A DNA stretch of 64,000 bases from Verrucomicrobiaceae bacterium (GTDB lineage Bacteria; Verrucomicrobiota; Verrucomicrobiia; Verrucomicrobiales; Verrucomicrobiaceae). Numbering within the stretch: the first letter of the stretch is position 1; every line of letters starts with the position of its first letter. Position numbers and translations under genes: made by a program. The notes beneath the pieces were generated by a model. It did not search any database. It worked only from the letters and a program-made list of their open reading frames with translations, and was not told the origin of the DNA. This document shows positions 18,018 through 25,898 of the stretch, one piece after another. The stretch lies in contig CANIBP010000001.1 in assembly GCA_947466075.1 (NCBI GenBank), positions 186,001 to 250,000 of the forward strand, written 5' to 3'.

Positions 18018-19695
18018 CCCGCAGCCCATCGCATCGCGTCAGGCCGTGTTGATCGACGTGGCACGTCGTTTGAGCAGCACGCACGATCTCGTCGAACTCG
18101 TGAATCACATCCTCCAGCGTTCACGCGAGGTGATGGATTGCGAAGTCTGCTCCATCCTGCTGCCGGAAGGCCCCAGCGAAGACTTACTGATTCGTTCCAC
18201 GCTTGATCCCATCAATTCGATGGAAGTCCGAGTGCCGAAGGGCAAAGGCATCGCCGGTGATGTCTATGCGACGAAAAAAATCGTCAACATCGAGGACGCG
18301 CTCAACGATCCCCGGCATTTTCGACCTGCCTCGGACAAATCCGATCTCGTCACGCGTGCGATGCTCACGATCCCGCTACTCGATGGCGAGTACTGCCTCG
18401 GCGTCATGCAGGCGATCAATCCCAATCACAGCGCCGCCTTCACAGCGCAAGATGTGGAGATGTTTGAAACCTTCGGCAGCCTCATCGCCGTGACACTGAT
18501 GCGGCTCGAATCGCAGAAGAAGGCCATTCGCGAAGCCGAAAACCGCCAGCAGCTCTCGTTGGCGACCGAAATCCAAAACTCCTTCCTGCCAGCGCCGCAG
18601 GTGCGCCTGGGCGATGTCGCCGTTGAAACCTTCTATGAACCGGCCAGCGAAGTCGGCGGCGATTTCTACTTCTGGCACCAGATCGACGACGGCAAGATTC
18701 TTCTCGGTGTCGGTGATGTATGCGGCAAAGGCCTGCCTGCCGCGCTCGATATGGCCCGTGGCACCACGCTCATTGCATCGACTGCACACTTGTGCGTTTC
18801 GATGAATCTCGCCGAGTGGATGACCACGCTGAACAAGCGGCTTTGTGGTGTCATGAAAGCGGGGCGCTTCATCGCCATCAACGCTATGCTCGTCTGCCCG
18901 AACTCTCGTCGTGTGCATCTTTGCTGCGCTGGATTGCCCGGTGCGCAGGTCTTCGACGGCAAGGCATGGAAAGAAGTCCCCGCCCCCGGCAATGCGCCGC
19001 TCGGCATCGCCTGCTCCGCACGTTACGAGGAATGCGTGCTGCCCTTCAGCACCGGCCGCCACTGGATGCTCTTCACGGATGGCATTCTCGAAGTCCAAAA
19101 CAGCGCGGGCGAGTATTTCGAAGACAAAGCCTTCGCCGCCGCCATGCAGCATACCAACGGCGGTGATGGTTTCCTAAACCATCTCGTCGAGCAATGGCGC
19201 ACTTTTGCGCACGGCGCGAGCTACCAGGACGACGCCACCGTGCTGACGATCACCGATCACTCCACGCCGCCGCCTTGCGAACTCGACCTCTCCTGCCATC
19301 CCGACACGTTGCGCCTCGTACGTGAATTCATCGAGGCGTGGGCTCGCTATCACGGCCTCAGCGATGCCATCACCGGCTTCATCGTGCTCGGCTGCGATGA
19401 AGTGATGAGCAACATCTGCAAATACGCCTACTGCTCCACCAGCACCGAGCGCCCCGCCTGCTGCCGCATCGAATCGGACGCCAGCACAGTTCGCATTCTC
19501 ATCGAGCATCACGGTGCCGGCATCACCAACGCCGACTTCCAAAAACTCATCGCTCCGCCCTCCACCGGCCAGCGCATCGGCGGCCTCGGCCTCCACGTCA
19601 TCAGCGAGATCTTCGACCGCGTCGATTTCCGCCGGGAAGCAGGCAACTCGGTAATCGAACTCGTGAAATCGACCTCAACTGCATCGCCGGGTTGA
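18010..19695 (+). CDS. GAF - PP2C phosphatase - HATPase (RsbW-like kinase) switch protein
   Basis: 561 residues from the GTG at 18010, which overlaps the MCE gene stop (GTGAGTAA); longer upstream frames lie inside the MCE gene. Domains in order: GAF sensor (about 10-165), SpoIIE/RsbU-type PP2C phosphatase (about 185-390, with EVGGDFYFW, GDVCGKGLPAALDMA, LFTDGILE and QDDATVLTI carrying the metal-binding Asp residues), and a C-terminal GHKL ATPase of the RsbW type (about 400-555, N-box LGCDEVMSNICKYAY, G-box GGLGLHV). One polypeptide could therefore both dephosphorylate and phosphorylate a STAS partner. The obvious partner is the STAS protein heading this operon. The GAF ligand is unknown, and no sigma factor is nearby. 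Confidence 0.88.
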   Translation: MSNPQPIASRQAVLIDVARRLSSTHDLVELVNHILQRSREVMDCEVCSILLPEGPSEDLLIRSTLDPINSMEVRVPKGKGIAGDVYATKKIVNIEDALNDPRHFRPASDKSDLVTRAMLTIPLLDGEYCLGVMQAINPNHSAAFTAQDVEMFETFGSLIAVTLMRLESQKKAIREAENRQQLSLATEIQNSFLPAPQVRLGDVAVETFYEPASEVGGDFYFWHQIDDGKILLGVGDVCGKGLPAALDMARGTTLIASTAHLCVSMNLAEWMTTLNKRLCGVMKAGRFIAINAMLVCPNSRRVHLCCAGLPGAQVFDGKAWKEVPAPGNAPLGIACSARYEECVLPFSTGRHWMLFTDGILEVQNSAGEYFEDKAFAAAMQHTNGGDGFLNHLVEQWRTFAHGASYQDDATVLTITDHSTPPPCELDLSCHPDTLRLVREFIEAWARYHGLSDAITGFIVLGCDEVMSNICKYAYCSTSTERPACCRIESDASTVRILIEHHGAGITNADFQKLIAPPSTGQRIGGLGLHVISEIFDRVDFRREAGNSVIELVKSTSTASPG

Positions 19696-19729
19696 TGTAA
19701 GGGCGGATCGCGCCAAGGATGCGCGTCAC

Positions 19730-20389
19730 ATGGCCAAAATACGGATCAAGAACGTCGGCAAGATCATCGCATGGCTCATGCGCGGCATTGGCGCGACGTT
19801 AAGCTGGGAGGTTCGCGATGATGCGGGCGTGTTCGATGCCACGCGCAAGGGCTGGATCTGGTCCTTCTGGCACAACCGCATGTTTCTCATCCCCTGGCTG
19901 CATCACGAGTGGTTCGCCAACGTTCTCGGCACCATTCTGACCAGCCCCAGCGGCGATGGGCAGATCATCGCCGATGTGTGTGAGAGCTTCGGCATTGAGG
20001 CGGAGCGTGGATCGAGTTCCAAACCCGAGAAAGGCATGAGTGCGCTCATCGCTCTCGCCAAAAAATCCAACGAAGGCTATGAGATCGGCATTACGCCCGA
20101 TGGACCACGTGGCCCACTGCATCGGGTGCAGCCCGGGATTGTGAAGCTTGGTCAGCTCACTGGCACTCCGATTATCCCAGTGCACATGCATTACAGTCAC
20201 TTCATCCAGTTCAAGACCTGGGACGAGTTTCTGCTGCCGCTCCCCTTTGCCAAGGTCACGATCGTCTTCGATAAACCGCACCACATCCCACGGCGGATGA
20301 CCGAAGATGAGTTTGAGCAAAAGCGGGCCGCATTGGAAGATGTGATGCGGTTTGGAACCACTCTTGAAAATCTCCAGCCCTCCCGCTAG
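19730..20389 (+). CDS. DUF374 lysophospholipid acyltransferase-family protein
   Basis: 219 residues. The blocks IWSFWHNRMFLIPW, TSPSGDGQIIADV, ITPDGPRGP and GTPIIPVHMHYS are those of DUF374 proteins, a branch of the PlsC/LpxL acyltransferase fold in which the first block supplies the catalytic His. It probably transfers an acyl chain to a lipid or lipid A precursor at the inner membrane. It starts 34 bp after the switch protein and is likely part of the same lipid-transport operon, which fits an envelope-lipid role. The substrate cannot be named from sequence. Confidence 0.85.
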   Translation: MAKIRIKNVGKIIAWLMRGIGATLSWEVRDDAGVFDATRKGWIWSFWHNRMFLIPWLHHEWFANVLGTILTSPSGDGQIIADVCESFGIEAERGSSSKPEKGMSALIALAKKSNEGYEIGITPDGPRGPLHRVQPGIVKLGQLTGTPIIPVHMHYSHFIQFKTWDEFLLPLPFAKVTIVFDKPHHIPRRMTEDEFEQKRAALEDVMRFGTTLENLQPSR

Positions 20390-20398
20390 CCTCGCGGC

Positions 20399-20932
20399 AT
20401 GGAAACACTCTCTGTCCGTTGCAATCACTGCGGTGCCCCGCTTCAGGTGGCCGAGAACACCCGCTTCGTCACCTGCCAGTTCTGCCAGAGCAGTCTGGAG
20501 GTGAAGCGCACGGATTCTTCGGTCTTTACGGAGGAAGTCGCGAAGATTGCCGAGAACACCGGCAGAATGGCGGAAAGTTTGGAAGTGATCACGGTGCAGA
20601 ATGAGATCGAACAACTGGATCGCGAATGGGGCATCGAACAGGCGGATTCCATGGTCAATGGGCGCAATGACACCCGTTCTCCCGGCAACCCATTGTTTGG
20701 CCTCGCGTTTGCCGTCTTCTTCGCGGTGGTCTGCTTTGGCATGGCCTCATTCTCGGGTTCGTTCGGTGCGCCGGGCATCTTCCAGCTTGTTCCCATCGGC
20801 ATGGGCGTGTTTGCATTGGTGGCCGGCGTCATGGGCACGGTCAAAGGACAAGCTCGCGATGAGGCGCAGTCGCGCTATCAGCAACGCCGAACTGAATTGA
20901 CACGCCAGCTTGAAGCTTTGAAGCAGAAGTAA
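20399..20932 (+). CDS. Zinc-ribbon membrane protein
   Basis: 177 residues. The N-terminus carries a CxxC...CxxC zinc ribbon (VRCNHCGAPLQV, then FVTCQFCQSSLEV), followed by a charged helix (about 45-90) and two membrane helices (about 100-120 and 125-145), and then a basic coiled tail. This layout recurs in proteins of unknown function in many phyla. It begins nine bases after the acyltransferase stop and overlaps the next gene by one base (TAATG), so it belongs to the same transcript. Confidence 0.7.
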   Translation: METLSVRCNHCGAPLQVAENTRFVTCQFCQSSLEVKRTDSSVFTEEVAKIAENTGRMAESLEVITVQNEIEQLDREWGIEQADSMVNGRNDTRSPGNPLFGLAFAVFFAVVCFGMASFSGSFGAPGIFQLVPIGMGVFALVAGVMGTVKGQARDEAQSRYQQRRTELTRQLEALKQK

Positions 20933-21501
20933 TGCTCCTCGCCTTTCACAAGCCTTTCGATGTGCTCTCTCAGTTCACGCAGGAGCATCCGTCGCATCGC
21001 ACCTTGGCCGAATTCGGCTTTCCACCAGACGTGTATGCCATCGGTCGTCTGGATCGCGATTCTGAAGGTCTCCTTCTGCTCAGCGATGAAGCACACTGGA
21101 ACGACCGCCTCCTCAATCCCCGCCACGCTCATCCGCGCAGCTACCACGCTCAAGTGGATGGGGAAGTCACCGAGCCAGCCCTGCGGCAGCTTCGATCCGG
21201 CCTCGACTTAAAAGATTTCCGCTCCCTGCCATGCAAAGCGCAGCACCTCGACGCCGACCCAGCGCACCCACCGCGTGATCCACCCATTCGTTACCGCAAA
21301 AATATTCCCACAGCCTGGATCGAACTTACCCTCACCGAAGGTAAAAACCGCCAAGTGCGCCGCATGACCGCCGCTGTCGGCTTTCCTACTCTAAGGCTCA
21401 TCCGGGTGAGCATCGGCGGGCTTAGGTTGGCCGATCTCGCTCTACAGGCCGGTCAGTGGCGTGAATTATCCTCTGCAGAGCAGCAAAGGCTGCTGCTTTG
21501 A
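20932..21501 (+). CDS. rluE: 23S rRNA pseudouridine synthase, RluE type
   Basis: 189 residues, the size of RluE, without the S4 domain of RsuA/RluB. The catalytic block YAIGRLDRDSEGLLLLSDE contains the essential Asp (in GRLDRDSEG), and LTEGKNRQVRRMTAAVGFPT is the second family signature. It isomerises a uridine to pseudouridine, in E. coli U2457 of 23S rRNA. It overlaps the zinc-ribbon gene by one base and precedes aspartate kinase with no sign of a shared pathway. Confidence 0.9.
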   Translation: MLLAFHKPFDVLSQFTQEHPSHRTLAEFGFPPDVYAIGRLDRDSEGLLLLSDEAHWNDRLLNPRHAHPRSYHAQVDGEVTEPALRQLRSGLDLKDFRSLPCKAQHLDADPAHPPRDPPIRYRKNIPTAWIELTLTEGKNRQVRRMTAAVGFPTLRLIRVSIGGLRLADLALQAGQWRELSSAEQQRLLL

Positions 21502-21566
21502 CGCAATTTCCCTGCTTGCGCCACCGGTTCAGCGTGCCATTTTCCGCGCCCTTTCCCAACCCAAGC

Positions 21567-22790
21567 ATGGCCCTCATCGTCCAGAAATACGGCGGCACTT
21601 CCGTCGGCAATCCAGAGCGAATCCGCAATTGCGCACGTCGCATTCTAGAAACGCAGCGTGCGGGCAATCAGGTCGTCGCTGTGGTCTCTGCCATGTCTGG
21701 CGTAACGGACACGCTCATCAAACTGGCGAAGGAAGTCTCCCCAGAATGCGAACCCGTCGAGCGTGAAATGGACGTGCTGCTCGCCACAGGTGAACAGACC
21801 ACGATCGCTCTCACTGCCATGGCCATCAACGCCCTCGGTGGCAAAGCGGTATCACTCACTGGAGCACAGGCTGGCATTTCCACCGACCGCGTCCACACGA
21901 AAGCCCGCATCGTCAACATCACGCCCGATGCCGTGCATAAGATGCTGGATGAAGGCAACATCGTCATGCTCGCTGGTTTCCAAGGCGAGAGCGCCAGCGG
22001 TGAGATCACCACGCTGGGCCGTGGCGGCAGCGATCTGACCGCCATCGCCATGGCCGCCGCCATTAAGGCCGACCTCTGCCAGATCTACACCGATGTGGAT
22101 GGCGTTTACACCTGCGACCCGCGTGTCGTGAAGACCGCGCAGAAGATCGAGGAGATCAGCTACGAGGAGATGCTCGAGATGGCCTCCTCCGGTTCCAAGG
22201 TGATGCAGAGCCGCAGTGTCGAGTTTGCCAACAAATTTGGTGTGCGCTTTGAAGTGCGCAACAGCATGAACAACAACCCAGGAACCATCGTGAAAGAAGA
22301 ATCTCCCGGCATGGAATCAGTCGTCGTCCGCGGCGTCAGCCTCGAGCGCAACCAGGCCAAGGTCACCATCGACGACGTCGCTGACCGCCCCGGCATCAGC
22401 GCTGCCATCTTCGGTGCCATCGCCACCGCGAACATCACGATCGACATGATCGTGCAAAACGTCAGCTTCGACGGCATCACTGACATCTCCTTCACCCTCA
22501 GCGCCGCCGATCTGCCCAAAGCGGAAGCTGCACTCAAAGCCGTGCTTCCCGGTCTCGGTGACAAAGCCCAGCTCCGCACCCAAAGCAGCATCGCCAAGGT
22601 CAGCGTCGTAGGCATTGGCATGCGCAGCCACAGCGGTGTCGCCGCCAAGATGTTCAAGGCCCTCGCGGACGCAAAGATCAACATCCAGATGATCTCCACC
22701 AGCGAGATCAAGACCGCCGTCATCGTGGACGAAAGCGAAATCGAAAACGCCGCCCGTGTGGTGCATACGGCGTTTGGTTTGGATGCGTGA
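21567..22790 (+). CDS. lysC: Aspartate kinase
   Basis: 407 residues from the ATG at 21567, because the catalytic N-terminus MALIVQKYGGTSVG must begin there; upstream in-frame sequence is not kinase-like. The kinase domain includes KYGGTSVG, LLATGEQTTIALTAMAI and the substrate loop GFQGE...TTLGRGGSDLTA. Two ACT domains follow (about 265-405), typical of allosteric control by lysine and/or threonine. It makes aspartyl-phosphate for lysine, threonine and methionine synthesis. No leader peptide or lysine riboswitch is seen in the 65 bp before it. It is the last plus-strand gene before a convergent boundary with inverted repeats. Confidence 0.95.
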   Translation: MALIVQKYGGTSVGNPERIRNCARRILETQRAGNQVVAVVSAMSGVTDTLIKLAKEVSPECEPVEREMDVLLATGEQTTIALTAMAINALGGKAVSLTGAQAGISTDRVHTKARIVNITPDAVHKMLDEGNIVMLAGFQGESASGEITTLGRGGSDLTAIAMAAAIKADLCQIYTDVDGVYTCDPRVVKTAQKIEEISYEEMLEMASSGSKVMQSRSVEFANKFGVRFEVRNSMNNNPGTIVKEESPGMESVVVRGVSLERNQAKVTIDDVADRPGISAAIFGAIATANITIDMIVQNVSFDGITDISFTLSAADLPKAEAALKAVLPGLGDKAQLRTQSSIAKVSVVGIGMRSHSGVAAKMFKALADAKINIQMISTSEIKTAVIVDESEIENAARVVHTAFGLDA

Positions 22791-22816
22791 GGAGCGCGGA
22801 ATTGTATTCCGCAGCA
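22791..22816 (+). repeat. Palindromic intergenic repeat, copy 1 (GGAGCGCGGA-N7-TCCGCAGCA)
   Basis: The 26-base unit GGAGCGCGGA-ATTGTAT-TCCGCAGCA starts directly after the lysC stop codon. Its arms GCGGA/TCCGC (extended by AAT/ATT here) fold back on themselves. A second copy with the same conserved ends lies in opposite orientation at 22874-22899, before the stop of the convergent esterase gene. There is no T-tract. A REP-like element or paired transcript-end hairpins are the likely explanations. Confidence 0.75.
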
Positions 22817-22873
22817 CTCCGCAACAACCCAAACCGCCGAATTTTTTCAACGCGCTACATTCCTTCGACCACC

Positions 22874-22899
22874 TGCTGCGGACTAAAAATCCGCGCTCC
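22874..22899 (-). repeat. Palindromic intergenic repeat, copy 2 (inverted)
   Basis: Read on the minus strand this is GGAGCGCGGA-TTTTTAG-TCCGCAGCA: 10 conserved bases, a variable 7-base centre and 9 conserved bases, exactly as in copy 1 at 22791-22816. The two copies face each other across 57 bp in a gap between convergent genes, so the whole gap could also form one large cruciform. Confidence 0.75.
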
Positions 22900-22901
22900 A
22901 G

Positions 22902-24584
22902 TCACTTCGCATGCTTCGCGATGAACTCGACGATCGGTGTCGAGTCCTCCAGCCCATGCGGATGATGCCCCACGCCGGGTTTGCGAATCATGGTGATCTC
23001 GCCACCCAGCGCCTTGTAGCGTGATTCGATCAGGCCGGTGTTTTCTTCCCACGGCACGACATCATCGGCATCGCCGAAGACATGCAGCAATGGCACATGG
23101 TTCTTTGCCAGTGGGGCAAGACTGTCCACAGGGTTGCCTTTGTAGGCGAGTGCCTCGGCCTCGTCTTTGAAGCCCCAGAGCTTCAGCACGAAGCCCCAGT
23201 TCTTCGAATCGCCCTTGCCTTTCCCTTTGCCACCGGGCCAGCTCTTGAAGTCGCACACGGGCGCGTCGCCATAAATGCAGGAAACTTTATCCGGGTTCGA
23301 CGTGGCCCAGTTGTAGCAATACAAACCGCCGCGGCTGAGACCGACGAGCGCAGGTTTCTTGCTCATGCCGTAGCTCGTGGTGAGTTCCGCATAGCATTGA
23401 TTCCAAAGCTTCACTGCATCAGGGCAGCCGAGCATGTCGTTGATCTTCATGTAAACGATGTGAAAGCCTTTGCCGAGCAACGCGATGTCTGGCGCGGGCT
23501 TGTGGCCGAAGAATTCGCCATGCCACAGCCAAGGTTTTCCCAGAGCAGCTTCTTTGGGTGAAACAACGGTCACCATCTTACCCGCAATCTCGAACTCATG
23601 CTTGGGATAGCCGTTCCACTCACTGGTCTTGCCAGGTAAGAGCACGGCCTTCGATTGGGCCAGTTTCCGAGCTTCAGCATCAAACTCATCCGCTTTAGTC
23701 TTGGCTTCATCCATCGGCAGGCCGGGCGCATTGCCGGGACGCTTGTGGCCGACATAGCTCAACCACGCAGGACGTAGGATCGCGTGCTTCTTTTTGATCA
23801 CAGCGAGGATCGCCGCGCCATTCGGATGATCGGGCGTACCATCGGCGTTCACCTTGAGGCCCCAGGCATCAAGCACCGCATGCGCCATGAGGAGGTGCCC
23901 CTCAGGGCCGGGATGCACGCCGTCTTTGGAGAAAGTGAACGCAGGATCACTCTTCCGCTTTTCAGCAATGGCGGCATTCATCGGCCCGTGGATGTCGTAA
24001 ACGGCCCACTTCGCCTCGTCGCGCATGTCGAGCAGCCAGTCGCTGTAGAAGTCGAGCACCTCGTTGTAACCTTTGAAAGGATGCGAGCCATCAACCTCGT
24101 CCGCTTCTACCACTTTCTGTGCAATGGGCACCGGATCAAACACCGGCGGCGTGAGATGGATGATGCGCGCACCGGCAGCGGTGACTTTGTCATGCAGCTT
24201 CTTCATACCATCCTGGAAGGCCTTCGTGCGCACGGCACCGAGCGGGAGGTAAATACCGTCGTTCATGCCGTAGCACGCGAAGACGAGTTGGGGCTTCGCC
24301 TTTTCCAGCACGCGGTCGAGTCGTTCATGCAAATCAGGTCGCGGAAATTTGCCGCCCGCATGCCCGTCTTCACTCAAGCCACTCACGGTCTCGCTGCTCA
24401 GACCGAGAGGGATGATTTCTTTCGTCACCTCTGGATGCTGAGCAATCAATGCGGCCTCGATAATCTCAATGTAAGCTCCACCTTGTGTGATGCTGTCGCC
24501 GAGAAAGACGATGCGTTGTTCTTTGGGGAGTTCAGCCGCGCTAGCGGTGACAGCAATGAAAAGAGCGGAAAGCAGATGACGCAT
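22902..24584 (-). CDS. Secreted two-domain esterase: SGNH hydrolase fused to alpha/beta hydrolase
   Basis: 560 residues from the ATG at 24584, which gives a clean signal peptide (MRHLLSALFIAVTASAAE); the frame is open 14 codons further. Domain one (about 18-270) is an SGNH/GDSL hydrolase: IVFLGDSITQGG with the nucleophile Ser, the GMND block, and DGVHPGPEGH with the Asp and His. Domain two (about 300-560) is an alpha/beta hydrolase: nucleophile elbow GLSRGG, an acid in FGDADDVVP and a His in GVGHHPHG. Both sets of catalytic residues look intact. A carbohydrate deacetylase role is inferred from similar verrucomicrobial proteins. Confidence 0.85.
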   Translation of the reverse strand: MRHLLSALFIAVTASAAELPKEQRIVFLGDSITQGGAYIEIIEAALIAQHPEVTKEIIPLGLSSETVSGLSEDGHAGGKFPRPDLHERLDRVLEKAKPQLVFACYGMNDGIYLPLGAVRTKAFQDGMKKLHDKVTAAGARIIHLTPPVFDPVPIAQKVVEADEVDGSHPFKGYNEVLDFYSDWLLDMRDEAKWAVYDIHGPMNAAIAEKRKSDPAFTFSKDGVHPGPEGHLLMAHAVLDAWGLKVNADGTPDHPNGAAILAVIKKKHAILRPAWLSYVGHKRPGNAPGLPMDEAKTKADEFDAEARKLAQSKAVLLPGKTSEWNGYPKHEFEIAGKMVTVVSPKEAALGKPWLWHGEFFGHKPAPDIALLGKGFHIVYMKINDMLGCPDAVKLWNQCYAELTTSYGMSKKPALVGLSRGGLYCYNWATSNPDKVSCIYGDAPVCDFKSWPGGKGKGKGDSKNWGFVLKLWGFKDEAEALAYKGNPVDSLAPLAKNHVPLLHVFGDADDVVPWEENTGLIESRYKALGGEITMIRKPGVGHHPHGLEDSTPIVEFIAKHAK

Positions 24585-24684
24585 GGGTGTAACAAGTCGG
24601 ATCAAACCTGCCAAGTTTATCAACAATGGTGCAGCTTGTATTGATGCTTAGGCACTGGCTCTCTTGTGCAGGAAGTATCTGAAG

Positions 24685-25307
24685 CTATTCAGAACTCTTT
24701 GACCGACTCTGAAACGTCGGCAATCGCAGCCGCCAGCGCATGGCGGCGAGTCTTAACACCAAGATGACCGCCATGCCGATGTAGCGATGGCTTTCTGACG
24801 CTGGCAACCACTGCCGCAGTATCACAAATACCAGCGCACCGACAAATACTGCCGTTGCATACAGGTTCACGTCAGGCTGAAACACCAGCGGCAACTCGCC
24901 ACGAAGCACATCACGCAAAATACCACCCGCCACACCGGTGACGATGCCCAGCAGGATCGCCACGATGCCCGGTGTGCCAAACGCGAGTGCTTTTCCGTCC
25001 CCGCGATGCCAAACAGCGCCAAACCGAACGCATCTGCCACATCCAGCATCCTCGCTGGCACATGAACGAACCGCGCCTCCACAAACGTCACTGCCGCCGC
25101 GATCAGTGCCGTCCACACAGCCTGTGGTTGCTCGATCCAGAACACGGGCCGCACACCGAGACACAAATCACGGATGGTCCCGCCACCCACTGCCGTCACC
25201 AGCGCTAAGACCATCACGCCAAACAAATCCATCCGCTTTCCCTCCGCTGCGAGCACGGCAGAGATCGCGCACACGGCGACGGCGAAGTATTCGATCCAGG
25301 CGGGCAT
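24685..25307 (-). pseudogene. TRIC/UPF0126-type cation channel gene with one frameshift
   Basis: Two overlapping frames together make a normal UPF0126 (YadS/TRIC) protein of about 207 residues with two copies of the GGGxxRD repeat: first AVGGGTIRDLCLG and later VAGGILRDVLRGE. The first frame (from ATG 25307) runs into nonsense after LALFGIAG. The second frame takes up with GDGKALAFGTPGIVAIL. The break is at the G run of the minus strand (C run at 24999-25002); one extra base there restores the reading frame. It is either a true loss of a potassium/cation channel or a sequencing error in a homopolymer. It lies five bases after MarC at the end of a long operon. Confidence 0.85.
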
Positions 25308-25311
25308 GACG

Positions 25312-25896
25312 TTAGTGCTTCAGATAATACTCAATGCCATTAAGAAACATCTGAACGGCCACCAAGACCAACAGCATGCCCATTAGGCGCTCCACGGCCA
25401 TCGAGCCCTTTTCTTTAAGAACTCGCGAGATCGCCGGTGCGCATAGCAGAATCGCGGAGGTAATGGACCAGGCACAGAGCAGCGCAGTGAACCAACGCCA
25501 GATCAACTCCGGCTGCGTGCTCACCAAAACCAGCAGTGTGGCGAGCACCGACGGACCTGCGATCATCGGTATGGCCAAAGGCACGATGAAAGGCTCCATC
25601 TGCTGCTCGTCAGCCTCACGCCGCGACGGCGGGAAGATCATCTTCAGCGCGATCAAAAACAGCACAACGCCACCGCTGATGAACAGCGCCTCCTGCTTCA
25701 AATGCAAGAGGCCCAGTAGCCGCTGGCCAAGAAACAGGAACGCGATCAGAATTCCCAACGCGATGACCATTTCACGCGCAATCACCCTCAATCGCTTCTC
25801 CACCGGCACGGGCCTTAGCGCGGACAAGAACGTCGCCACGTTGCCCAGCGGGTCCATGATCGTCAGCAAGAGCAAAGTGACGGAGAGAGTGTCCAT
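25312..25896 (-). CDS. MarC-family integral membrane protein
   Basis: 194 residues with six hydrophobic helices and the MarC family features: DPLGNVATFLSA near the N-terminus, the central ISGGVVLFLIALKMIF, PLAIPMIAGPSVLATLLVL, and the C-terminal helix ERLMGMLLVLVAVQMFLNGI. The family (MarC, YchE, YhgN) has no firmly established transport substrate. It begins two bases after the stop of the secretory protease gene and ends five bases before the TRIC-type gene, so it is in the same operon. Confidence 0.9.
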   Translation of the reverse strand: MDTLSVTLLLLTIMDPLGNVATFLSALRPVPVEKRLRVIAREMVIALGILIAFLFLGQRLLGLLHLKQEALFISGGVVLFLIALKMIFPPSRREADEQQMEPFIVPLAIPMIAGPSVLATLLVLVSTQPELIWRWFTALLCAWSITSAILLCAPAISRVLKEKGSMAVERLMGMLLVLVAVQMFLNGIEYYLKH

Positions 25897-25898
25897 GC

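Noticed and set aside
21502..21566. Possible lysine riboswitch before lysC
   Set aside because: Only 65 bp lie between rluE and lysC, too short for a lysine riboswitch, and the conserved core is not visible.
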